Shown here: positions 16,887 through 24,795 of the stretch, piece after piece
Layout: every line of letters begins with the position of its first letter
How positions within the stretch are numbered: the stretch's first letter is position 1
From: Anaeromicrobium sp.
GTDB lineage: Bacteria > Bacillota > Clostridia > Peptostreptococcales > Thermotaleaceae
Direction of reading: 5' to 3'
Length of the DNA: 60,919 bases
Assembly (NCBI RefSeq): GCF_025210435.1
Contig: NZ_JAOART010000123.1
Span: 1 to 60,919 of the forward strand
Program-made: the position numbers and the translations under genes
Notes under the pieces: model-generated
Databases searched by the model: none
Told to the model about the DNA's origin: nothing
The model's input: only the letters and a program-made list of their open reading frames with translations

Positions 16887-17672
16887 TTGGATTTAGGAAG
16901 TGTTATTGGGGTAGTTTTAGGATTGGCATTAATAGTTGGAAGTATACTACTAGATGGAAGTATCTTAACATTTTACAACCTGCCTTCTATACTTATTGTT
17001 ATTGGGGGAACTATTGCAGGATTGTTTGTAGCCTATCCAATGGAAAAGGTAAAGGCTGCTTTTAAAGTAGCCCAAAAGGCCTTTAAGGGTGGTTCTATTA
17101 ATTATCAAGAAAGTATAAATCAAATTGTAGAAATTGCTAATGTGGCTAGAAGGGAAGGGTTACTTGCCCTTGAGGAAGCCGCATCGAAAATTGATGATGA
17201 TTTTCTAAAAAAGGGAATAATGCTTATAGTAGATGGAACAGACCCAGAGTTAGTTAGAAACATATTAGAAACAGAACTGGCATTTATAGATGAAAGACAT
17301 GGGGAAGGAAGAAGTATATTTGACGCATTAGGAGCTTTTGCCCCTGCCTTTGGTATGATAGGAACCCTAATTGGATTAATAAACATGTTACAGAGTTTAG
17401 AAGATCCCACATCTGTAGGACCTAAGATGTCAGTAGCACTTATTACTACTTTTTATGGAGCCGTTTTAGCAAACCTGGTATTTATACCTATAGCTACAAA
17501 ATTAAAATTAAGAAGTAAGGAAGAAATGTTAATAAAGGAAGTTATGGTTGAGGGCTTATTGTCAATACAAGCTGGTGAAAATCCAAGAATAATTGAGGTA
17601 AAACTAGAATCCTTCCTTCCTCCAGGTATGAGAAAGGGACTAGGAGATGGTTCAGAGGGAGCTGAAGGTTAG
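16887..17672 (+). CDS. motA: flagellar stator protein MotA
   Basis: MotA surrounds MotB in the ion-driven stator and pushes on FliG. The 261-residue protein has four membrane segments (about 4-24, 30-50, 150-170 and 178-200) with the cytoplasmic loop between the second and third, and the conserved FAPAFGMIGTLIGL and VALITTFYGAVLANL segments. The start is TTG 16887, with GAGGTG at 16875-16880. The stop abuts the motB ATG. In Bacillus motAB is elsewhere, so its place inside the operon is a clostridial feature. Confidence 0.97.
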   Translation: MDLGSVIGVVLGLALIVGSILLDGSILTFYNLPSILIVIGGTIAGLFVAYPMEKVKAAFKVAQKAFKGGSINYQESINQIVEIANVARREGLLALEEAASKIDDDFLKKGIMLIVDGTDPELVRNILETELAFIDERHGEGRSIFDALGAFAPAFGMIGTLIGLINMLQSLEDPTSVGPKMSVALITTFYGAVLANLVFIPIATKLKLRSKEEMLIKEVMVEGLLSIQAGENPRIIEVKLESFLPPGMRKGLGDGSEGAEG

Positions 17673-18413
17673 ATGGCAAAGAAAAAGAAACCTGAAGAAG
17701 CAAAGGGTGGAGCTCCCGAATGGATGACCACCTTTAGTGATTTGATGACCCTATTATTATGCTTTTTCGTACTATTATTTGCATTTTCCACAATAGACCA
17801 GCGTAAGTTCACTGCTGTTATGAAATCTTTTCAAGGATCAGCAGGTGTATTACATGCAGGAAAAACTATTGATGGGAGTGAGTACATTGATAAGGGCTTA
17901 AATGAGGATAAATTAACGAAACAATTGAAAGAAATTCGTGATTTTAAGGTAATGGAGGAAAAAATAAATAAATACTTAGAAGAAAACAATATGAAAAATG
18001 AAATTTTTGTAGAATTAGAATCAAGAGGACTTTTAATACGACTTAATGAAAATGTACTCTTTGGTTCAGGGAAAGCAGAACTTAAAGAGAACGCAAAGGA
18101 AACCTTAAGATTTTTAGGAGATATAATTAAACAGGAAGAATTCAAATCTAAATACATTACTGTGGAAGGTCATACGGATTCAGATCCAATAGTTAGGTCT
18201 AAAAAGTATCCTACCAATTGGGAATTATCCATTTCAAGAGCTTCTAATGTGGTTAGATTTTTAATAGAAGATACATATGTGGAGCCTAAAAGACTATCAG
18301 CCTCAGGATATAGCCAATATCATCCTGTAGCACCAAATGATACTATGGAAAATAAATCTAAGAATAGAAGGGTAGATATATTAATTTTACGTTCTGATTT
18401 TTCACAATCATAA
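17673..18413 (+). CDS. motB: flagellar stator protein MotB
   Basis: MotB is the ion-conducting and wall-anchoring half of the stator. The 246-residue protein has a basic start, GGAPEWMTTFSDLMTLLLCF with the ion-binding Asp23 at the start of its single membrane helix, and a C-terminal OmpA-like peptidoglycan-binding domain (about 120-240) with VEGHTDSDPI and NRRVDILIL. Ion type (proton or sodium) cannot be read with confidence. It starts directly after motA, which suggests equal synthesis. Confidence 0.97.
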   Translation: MAKKKKPEEAKGGAPEWMTTFSDLMTLLLCFFVLLFAFSTIDQRKFTAVMKSFQGSAGVLHAGKTIDGSEYIDKGLNEDKLTKQLKEIRDFKVMEEKINKYLEENNMKNEIFVELESRGLLIRLNENVLFGSGKAELKENAKETLRFLGDIIKQEEFKSKYITVEGHTDSDPIVRSKKYPTNWELSISRASNVVRFLIEDTYVEPKRLSASGYSQYHPVAPNDTMENKSKNRRVDILILRSDFSQS

Positions 18414-18435
18414 TACTAGATAAAGGGTGGATTAA

Positions 18436-18852
18436 ATGACTACTAAAAAAGTTATAATGTATAGCGTAATAGGGTTTATAATAACTGCACTTGTCCTTGG
18501 TGGAACTGTATTTTATATAACATCAAAGAATAAACAGGAAAAACCTAAAGAAATAAAAACATATACCCATTCAATGGGAGAAATTTATGCCAATGTACAA
18601 GACAGTAGGAGAATTTTGAAGATTAACATGGATGTTGAAATTTCCGATGAAAAATTAGTTGAAAAATTCAAAGAGAAGAATTCTAAAATTAAAAATGGGG
18701 TTTTGGAAATATTAGGCAAAAAGAGTGAGGAAGATTTACTAGTAGTTGGTGGACAGGAAGCTTTAAGAAAAGAAATTTTAAAGGAAATCAAAAAAATTGT
18801 GCCCTCAAGTGAAATACTGGATGTCTTTTTCGTAGAGTTCATAGTTCAATAG
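18436..18852 (+). CDS. fliL: flagellar basal body protein FliL
   Basis: FliL is a single-pass membrane protein that surrounds or supports the stator. The 138-residue product has a short cytoplasmic start, a membrane helix (about 6-29) and a periplasm-side domain ending with EILDVFFVEFIVQ, the usual C-terminal strand. It follows motB by 22 bases and precedes fliM, the usual order. The sequence is weakly conserved in this family, so position adds much of the confidence. Confidence 0.92.
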   Translation: MTTKKVIMYSVIGFIITALVLGGTVFYITSKNKQEKPKEIKTYTHSMGEIYANVQDSRRILKINMDVEISDEKLVEKFKEKNSKIKNGVLEILGKKSEEDLLVVGGQEALRKEILKEIKKIVPSSEILDVFFVEFIVQ

Positions 18853-18869
18853 TAGAGGGGGGAATTTAA

Positions 18870-19856
18870 TTGTCAGATGTACTGTCACAAAGTGAGATAG
18901 ACCAGCTTTTGCAAGCATTAAGCACAGGGGAAGTAGATGCACAAGAAATCAAAGAAGAAATAAACGAAGTAAAAATTAAAGATTATGATTTTAGAAGACC
19001 TGATAAATTCCCTAAAGATCAGATAAGAACTATACATATTATCCATGAAAACTACGCAAGGCTTTTAAAAAATTTCTTATCAGCATATTTAAGAAGTCTT
19101 GTAAGTGTGGAAGTGATAAGTGTAGAACAATTATCTAATTATGAGTTTACAAATTCCATATCAAACCCAACTATACTAGGAATTGTTGACTTTTCTCCCC
19201 TAGAGGGTCAAATAATACTTGATATAGGACCCAATATAGCCTTTTCCTTTGTGGACAGGTTATTAGGTGGGAATGGTGATGCCTTTGAGGAAAAAAGAGG
19301 ATTTACTGAAATTGAATTATCTTTACTAAAAAAGATAGTAAGAGAAATGGTAAAATTATTAAAGGAACCTTGGGAAAATGTAATTGAGTTAAGACCTAAA
19401 ATCGAAAAGATAGAAACTAATTCTCAATTTGCTCAAATAGTTTCTCCAAATGAAACCATAGCATTAGTGACTCTAAATATCAAGATAGGAGAAATTGAGG
19501 GTATGATGAATATATGTATACCACATATATTAGTAGAACCCATACTTCCAAAACTTAATACAAAGTTTTGGTTTAATACTAAAACAAAAGAAAGTACAAA
19601 AGAAGATGAAGAAATCATAGAAAAGAGAATTGAGAAAAGTAACATAATAGTTAAGGCCATATTAGGAACCTCTTCTATAACTGTAAGAGATTTTCTAGAG
19701 TTACAAATAGGAGATGTTATACCAATAGATGCAACTATTAAACAAGATGCAAAAGTGTATGTAGGTAAAAACTTAAAGTATACAGGGAAAATAGGAACTA
19801 AGGGCAATAAAATGGCTATAAGAATTGAAAATGTCCTTACGAAAGGAGATGAATAA
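18870..19856 (+). CDS. fliM: flagellar motor switch protein FliM
   Basis: FliM is the C-ring subunit that receives phosphorylated CheY. The 328-residue protein begins SDVLSQSEIDQLLQAL, the CheY-P-binding N-terminal peptide, followed by the CheC-like middle domain (about 45-230, with YDFRRPDKFPKDQIRTIH) and the C-terminal SpoA domain (about 250-325). The start is TTG 18870, with GAGGGGGGA at about 18855-18863. The stop overlaps the ribosome-site region of fliY. Confidence 0.97.
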   Translation: MSDVLSQSEIDQLLQALSTGEVDAQEIKEEINEVKIKDYDFRRPDKFPKDQIRTIHIIHENYARLLKNFLSAYLRSLVSVEVISVEQLSNYEFTNSISNPTILGIVDFSPLEGQIILDIGPNIAFSFVDRLLGGNGDAFEEKRGFTEIELSLLKKIVREMVKLLKEPWENVIELRPKIEKIETNSQFAQIVSPNETIALVTLNIKIGEIEGMMNICIPHILVEPILPKLNTKFWFNTKTKESTKEDEEIIEKRIEKSNIIVKAILGTSSITVRDFLELQIGDVIPIDATIKQDAKVYVGKNLKYTGKIGTKGNKMAIRIENVLTKGDE

Positions 19857-19857
19857 T

Positions 19858-21081
19858 ATGGCAGACATGCTTTCGCAGGAAGAAATAGACGCCCTACTTA
19901 ATGGAACTTCTCAAGCACCAGCTTCAACTCCTAGTGATTCTGGGACGAATAACTTAGCTAAGGGTAACAATTCTAATAGTGATATCCTTACAGATGATGA
20001 AAAGGATGCACTTGGTGAAATGGGAAATATAAGTATGGGAACTTCTGCTACCACATTGTTTACTTTACTAGGGCAGAGGGTAAATATAACTACTCCTAAA
20101 GTAACTGTGCTTAGTATGGTAGAATTGGCAGATCAATATCCTATTCCTTTCGTGGCAGTAGAAGTAGGTTATAAAGAGGGAATAAAGGGAACAAACCTTC
20201 TAGTTTTAAAGGAAGAGGATGTAAAGATAATAACCGATTTAATGATGGGAGGAGATGGAACAAATACTGCTGGTGAGTTAACAGAACTTCATTTAAGTGC
20301 CATTGGTGAAGCTATGAATCAAATGGTTGGGTCTTCGTCCACATCCCTATCAGAAATGTTTAATAGTAAGATTGATATTAATCCACCAAAGGCCACATCT
20401 GTAAACTTTGCTAAAAGCTTAGAATCCTTTGATTTTATAGACTATAGCGATGATGTGGTAAAAGTAGCTTTTAGAATGGAAATAGGAGATTTAATAGATA
20501 GTGAAATAATGCAAATTATTCCTATAGAGTTTGCAAAGGATATGGTAAGGACTTTATATGAAGCATCCATGGGAACTGTAGACATAAGTGAAGATGTAAA
20601 AGAAGAAATAAATTTAAAAGAAGAATCTACAGATAATAGCAATAATATTACAAAATATGATAATATAGATATGAGTTCAAATAATACTCAAGCTTCTCCA
20701 GGTGTTCTATATAATACACCTATAGAAAGGAATGAACCAACTTTGGCTAGTACTGCTCAAGTAAATAGGTCACAACCTGTTAATGTTCAACCAGTACAAT
20801 TTGATTCATTTGATAATGAACCAAATTATATAGAAAGAGGAAATATTGGATTAATAAGAGATGTGCCACTTGAAGTTACTGTTGAACTTGGAAGAACTAC
20901 AAAAAAAATTAGTGAAATATTATCCTTCTCTCCAGGAACAGTAATAGAACTAGATAAATTAGTAGGAGAGCCTCTAGATATACTAGTTAATGGACAGTTT
21001 ATGGCAAAGGGAGAAGTTGTAGTAATTGATGAGAACTATGGTATAAGAGTTACAGATATAATAAAACAAAACAAAAAATAA
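19858..21081 (+). CDS. fliY: flagellar motor switch phosphatase FliY (FliN-type)
   Basis: FliY combines a FliN C-ring domain with a CheC-type phosphatase that removes phosphate from CheY. The 407-residue product starts MADMLSQEEIDALLNG (FliM-like CheY-P-binding peptide), has two phosphatase-type motifs (ALGEMGNISMG and AIGEAMNQMVGS), a flexible Asn/Ser/Pro-rich linker (about 240-320) and a C-terminal SpoA/FliN domain (VPLEVTVELGRT to GIRVTDIIKQN). AAGGAGATG is nine bases before ATG 19858; an in-frame ATG at 19849 is too close to that site. Confidence 0.96.
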   Translation: MADMLSQEEIDALLNGTSQAPASTPSDSGTNNLAKGNNSNSDILTDDEKDALGEMGNISMGTSATTLFTLLGQRVNITTPKVTVLSMVELADQYPIPFVAVEVGYKEGIKGTNLLVLKEEDVKIITDLMMGGDGTNTAGELTELHLSAIGEAMNQMVGSSSTSLSEMFNSKIDINPPKATSVNFAKSLESFDFIDYSDDVVKVAFRMEIGDLIDSEIMQIIPIEFAKDMVRTLYEASMGTVDISEDVKEEINLKEESTDNSNNITKYDNIDMSSNNTQASPGVLYNTPIERNEPTLASTAQVNRSQPVNVQPVQFDSFDNEPNYIERGNIGLIRDVPLEVTVELGRTTKKISEILSFSPGTVIELDKLVGEPLDILVNGQFMAKGEVVVIDENYGIRVTDIIKQNKK

Positions 21082-21122
21082 AATAAAATAATAACTATTA
21101 ACTTTGATAGGGAGGAATTTAT

Positions 21123-21485
21123 ATGTCAAAAGGAATTTTAGTAGTAGATGATGCTGCATTTATGAGAATGATGGTAAAAGATGTTTTAACAAAATATGGA
21201 TATAACGTTTTGGGGGAAGCTGAAAATGGAGCTAAGGCTATTGAAAAATATAAAGAGTTAGGACCTGATCTAGTAATAATGGATATTACTATGCCAGAAG
21301 TAGATGGAATTCAAGCAGTGAAGGAAATAAAGAAAATAAATCCGGGAGCTAAAATTGTTATGTGTTCTGCCATGGGACAGCAGGCTATGGTAATAGAAGC
21401 TATACAGGCTGGTGCAGGAGATTTCATTGTAAAGCCATTCCAGGCAGACAGGATTATAGAAGCTGTTAAAAAAGTTTTAGGATAA
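21123..21485 (+). CDS. cheY: chemotaxis response regulator CheY
   Basis: CheY is a single receiver domain that carries the CheA signal to the motor. In the 120-residue protein the acidic pocket (VVDDAAF, Asp9-Asp10), the phosphorylation site Asp54 (VIMDITMP), Ser82 and Lys104 (IVKPFQ) are all present. There is no output domain. GGGAGG precedes the ATG. It lies between fliY, its phosphatase and target, and the export gate genes. Confidence 0.97.
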   Translation: MSKGILVVDDAAFMRMMVKDVLTKYGYNVLGEAENGAKAIEKYKELGPDLVIMDITMPEVDGIQAVKEIKKINPGAKIVMCSAMGQQAMVIEAIQAGAGDFIVKPFQADRIIEAVKKVLG

Positions 21486-21504
21486 ATGGAGAGGGGAAGT
21501 CAAA

Positions 21505-21834
21505 ATTAACTTTTTAAGTGCTTTCGTAAGCTTCTTACTAGTATTAGGGTTAACCTATGTGGTTACTAATTTATTAGTTAGTAAAAGCAATAAGTTCATA
21601 GGTAGAGGACCATTTAAAATTATATATAAGTTCAATTTAGGTGTGAATAAATCCATAAATATAATTGAAATTTTGGACGAGTACTATATATTGGCCATAG
21701 GAAAGAATGAAATAAACTTCATAGAGAAAATTTCAAAAGAAAAAATAGATAAGATTAAAGAAAATAAGGAAAGTTTCGGTTTTAAAGAAATATTTAAAGA
21801 AACAATAAATAAGAGTATAAAATATAAAAAATAG
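21505..21834 (+). CDS. fliO: flagellar export protein FliO, probable ATT start
   Basis: FliO is a small membrane factor that helps build the FliP pore. From GTG 21559 the frame gives only 91 residues and lacks most of the membrane helix. Reading the same frame upstream adds INFLSAFVSFLLVLGLTYV, the hydrophobic N-terminal helix typical of FliO. No ATG, GTG or TTG lies there, but an ATT codon at 21505 stands nine bases after GGAGAGGGG (21488-21495). I therefore annotate 109 residues with an ATT start. The basic cytoplasmic part (FIGRGPFK onward) follows. The position before fliP supports the name. Confidence 0.75.
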   Translation: MNFLSAFVSFLLVLGLTYVVTNLLVSKSNKFIGRGPFKIIYKFNLGVNKSINIIEILDEYYILAIGKNEINFIEKISKEKIDKIKENKESFGFKEIFKETINKSIKYKK

Positions 21835-21849
21835 ATAAGGACGAAAAAT

Positions 21850-22614
21850 ATGAAGAGTTTTCCTAAAAGCAAGATTGTTTTAATTGTAATAATTATATTA
21901 ATTATGTCAACAAATGGGTCTTATGCTGAAACTACTTTATCAATTCCAAAGATAGGAATAAGTTTGGGAAAAGCCAATACGCCAAGAGAAGTATCTAGTA
22001 GTATTGAGATATTATTTTTGTTTACTATACTTGCTCTTGCTCCATCCATATTAATAATGATGACATGTTTTACTAGAATAATAATAGTCTTGTCCTTTAT
22101 TAGAAAGGCAGTGGGAACTCAGACTACTCCACCAAATCAAATAATGGTTGGTTTAGCTTTATTTTTAACATTTTTTGTAATGGCACCTATAGCTACTGAA
22201 ATAAATGAAAAAGCTATAGTGCCATATACAAATGAACAAATATCTCAAGAGGAAGCCATTGAGTATGGTATGGAGCCCTTAAGGAAGTTTATGTTTAAAC
22301 AAACTAGGGAAAAGGATTTGGCATTATTCGTCAATATATCTAATTTAGATGAACCGGCCACTTTAAAGGATATTCCTAATAAAGTACTTATACCAGCTTT
22401 TATAATAAGTGAGCTTAAGACCGGGTTTCAGATAGGTTTTATAATATTTATTCCATTTATAATGGTTGATATGGTAGTAGCTAGTACCTTAATGTCTATG
22501 GGAATGATGATGTTACCACCAGTTATGATATCATTGCCATTTAAGATACTATTATTTATCTTGGTTGATGGTTGGAATTTAATAATAAAATCATTAATGT
22601 TGAGTTTTAATTAG
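21850..22614 (+). CDS. fliP: flagellar export gate protein FliP
   Basis: FliP forms the core of the export gate with FliQ and FliR. The 254-residue protein has a signal-peptide-like start (residues 1-27, ending in GSYAE), then membrane segments with the conserved LALAPSILIMMTCFTRI, RKAVGTQTTPPNQIMVGLAL and a C-terminal pair with GMMMLPPVMISLPFK. A cleavable signal is known for the family. The ribosome site is weak (AAGGA). It is one of the most conserved proteins in the operon. Confidence 0.98.
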   Translation: MKSFPKSKIVLIVIIILIMSTNGSYAETTLSIPKIGISLGKANTPREVSSSIEILFLFTILALAPSILIMMTCFTRIIIVLSFIRKAVGTQTTPPNQIMVGLALFLTFFVMAPIATEINEKAIVPYTNEQISQEEAIEYGMEPLRKFMFKQTREKDLALFVNISNLDEPATLKDIPNKVLIPAFIISELKTGFQIGFIIFIPFIMVDMVVASTLMSMGMMMLPPVMISLPFKILLFILVDGWNLIIKSLMLSFN

Positions 22615-22624
22615 AGGTGGGAAG

Positions 22625-22894
22625 ATGAGTCAAGGTTTAATTGTAGAGTTGTTACAACAATCAATGACAAAAGTAATTTTATTAGCTGCACCTATGCTTA
22701 TGTTATCTTTATTTATGGGATTAGCCATAAGTATATTTCAAGCTACTACACAAATACAGGAACAAACTTTGACATTTGTTCCTAAAATATTATCAGTATT
22801 AATTGCAATTATGGTCTTTGGACCCTGGATATTAAATACTATAGTAGATTATACACAGGGTCTTTTTCTGAATATAGACAAATATATACAATAA
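22625..22894 (+). CDS. fliQ: flagellar export gate protein FliQ
   Basis: An 89-residue protein with two membrane helices, the normal FliQ size. LLAAPMLMLSLFMGLAISIFQ and the conserved TTQIQEQTLTFVPKIL link identify it. It wraps the FliP-FliR pore. GAGGTGGGAAG provides the ribosome site. It lies 10 bases after fliP and 14 before fliR. Confidence 0.97.
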   Translation: MSQGLIVELLQQSMTKVILLAAPMLMLSLFMGLAISIFQATTQIQEQTLTFVPKILSVLIAIMVFGPWILNTIVDYTQGLFLNIDKYIQ

Positions 22895-22908
22895 AATAAG
22901 GATGAGAT

Positions 22909-23694
22909 ATGGATATAGTATTAAAAATTTTAAACAATAAAGATATATTTTTGTTAGTTTTATCACGAATTATTGGAATAATGGTGAGTATCCCATTCTT
23001 TAGGGATAAAATGATACTAAGTCATATAAAAATAATATTGAGTTTTTTAATAGCAATAATAATATTTCCATTTATAGAAATTGAAAGTCTTATTGATAAT
23101 AGTACTTTTTTGTTATTTGGCATTAACATAGTAAAAGAAAGTATTATAGGTATGAGTATAGGAATGATAGCTTATTTGTACTACACAATTGTATACATGT
23201 CAGGGTTTATAATAGATTTGCAAATGGGTTTTTCCATGGCTAGTGTTATAAGCCCTCAAGATGATACGCAAGTGCCCTTAACGGCTAATTTCTTCTACTT
23301 AATTTCTATATTGGTATTTCTATCTACTAATTCTCATCACAAGGTAATATATGCCATAGTAGATAGTTTTAAATATATACCTATAGATAAGACTATTAAT
23401 GGTACCTTTATATTAGATTTGGTTATTAGGATATTTTCTATGAGTTTTGTTATTGCCTTTAAAATTGCTGCACCTGTTATAGTTTCCACATTCCTAGCAA
23501 ATGTTTTACTAGGAATACTTGCTAAGACTATGCCTCAGATGAATGTTTTTGTAGTAGGTATGCCTTTAAAAATAATAGTTGGTCTATCAGTATTAGTCAT
23601 ATTACTACCCATTTATTTAGGAGTATATACTAACATAGCTGAGATAATGGTTGAATCAATATATGAGTTTTTTAATAGTATTGCACGAGGATGA
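22909..23694 (+). CDS. fliR: flagellar export gate protein FliR
   Basis: FliR completes the FliP5-FliQ4-FliR1 gate. The 261-residue protein has about six membrane segments, with the conserved GFIIDLQMGFSMASVISPQ stretch and the late VIVSTFLANVLLGILAKTMPQMNVF region. AAGGATGAG is the ribosome site. It ends next to the flhB start; in some clostridia the two are fused, but here they are separate. Confidence 0.97.
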   Translation: MDIVLKILNNKDIFLLVLSRIIGIMVSIPFFRDKMILSHIKIILSFLIAIIIFPFIEIESLIDNSTFLLFGINIVKESIIGMSIGMIAYLYYTIVYMSGFIIDLQMGFSMASVISPQDDTQVPLTANFFYLISILVFLSTNSHHKVIYAIVDSFKYIPIDKTINGTFILDLVIRIFSMSFVIAFKIAAPVIVSTFLANVLLGILAKTMPQMNVFVVGMPLKIIVGLSVLVILLPIYLGVYTNIAEIMVESIYEFFNSIARG

Positions 23695-23701
23695 TGTGAA
23701 A

Positions 23702-24784
23702 ATGAAATTTGAAATAAATTTACAACTATTTTCAGGTGAAAAAACAGAGAAAGCTACCCCAAAGAGAAGAAAAGAAGCTAGAGATAAAGGACAAGTTCTA
23801 AAGAGTAAAGAAATAAATACAGCCTTTGTATTACTCTTGGTATTTACAGCTTTAAAGCTTTTGGGTTCATATATATATACAAATATAGCTACTTTTACTA
23901 AAAATATGTTATTTGAAGTACAATATGTTAATGACATTACCATAAAGACAGTTAGTGCCCTGTCCATTAGTGTGATTGTGAAAATTTTACAGATTTTTAT
24001 GCCAATTGCGGGAGTTGCCCTTATTACTGGTTTAGCTTGTAATTATATGCAAATTGGTTTTTTATTTACAACTAAAAATCTTAAATTTGACTTAAACAAA
24101 ATAAATCCTATGAGTGGATTTAAAAGATTGTTTTCAATTAGGAATGTGGTAGAATTTTTTAAGTCCATTTCAAAAATTGGTCTTGTGGGGTATGTTTTGA
24201 TTAAATATATTATTAAGGAATCCACTAATTTTTTAAATGCCATAGATATGGACATAAGTCAAATTGGAGGTTACATGTTTGATAGGGCTATATCAATTGG
24301 AATAAGAGGAAGTGTCATATTATTAATATTAGGTTTTTTTGATTATTTTTACCAAAAGTGGCAATATGAAAAAGATTTAAAAATGAGTAAGCAGGAAATT
24401 AAAGAAGAATATAAGCAAACTGAGGGAGATCCTAAAATAAAGGGTAAGATTAAAGAAAGACAGAGAAAAATGGCTATGAGTAGGATGATGCAAGAAGTTC
24501 CAAAGGCAGATGTAATAATTACAAATCCAACTCACTATGCAATAGCTCTTTTATATGATAATGAGAAGCAAGACGCCCCCATGGTCATAGCTAAGGGAAA
24601 GGATCTCATAGCTCAAAATATAAAAAGAATTGCTAAAGAAAATGAAGTTATCACAGTTGAGAATAAGCCTTTGGCAAGGGCGCTTTATGCTAGTGTAGAT
24701 ATAGGAGAATATATTCCTCCTAATTTATACCAGGCAGTTGCTGAAGTACTGGCTTATGTATATAAGATTAAGAACGTGAACTAG
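23702..24784 (+). CDS. flhB: flagellar export switch protein FlhB
   Basis: FlhB sets substrate specificity of export and is read by FliK. The 360-residue protein starts MKFEINLQLFSGEKTEKATP, has four membrane segments, and carries the self-cleavage motif NPTH in VIITNPTHYAIAL. ATG 23702 is chosen for its match to the family start. A GTG two codons upstream (23696) has a better distance from GAGG (23687-23690) and is an equal alternative. Both begin just after the fliR stop, so coupling is likely. Confidence 0.97.
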   Translation: MKFEINLQLFSGEKTEKATPKRRKEARDKGQVLKSKEINTAFVLLLVFTALKLLGSYIYTNIATFTKNMLFEVQYVNDITIKTVSALSISVIVKILQIFMPIAGVALITGLACNYMQIGFLFTTKNLKFDLNKINPMSGFKRLFSIRNVVEFFKSISKIGLVGYVLIKYIIKESTNFLNAIDMDISQIGGYMFDRAISIGIRGSVILLILGFFDYFYQKWQYEKDLKMSKQEIKEEYKQTEGDPKIKGKIKERQRKMAMSRMMQEVPKADVIITNPTHYAIALLYDNEKQDAPMVIAKGKDLIAQNIKRIAKENEVITVENKPLARALYASVDIGEYIPPNLYQAVAEVLAYVYKIKNVN

Positions 24785-24795
24785 GAGGCTAAGAA

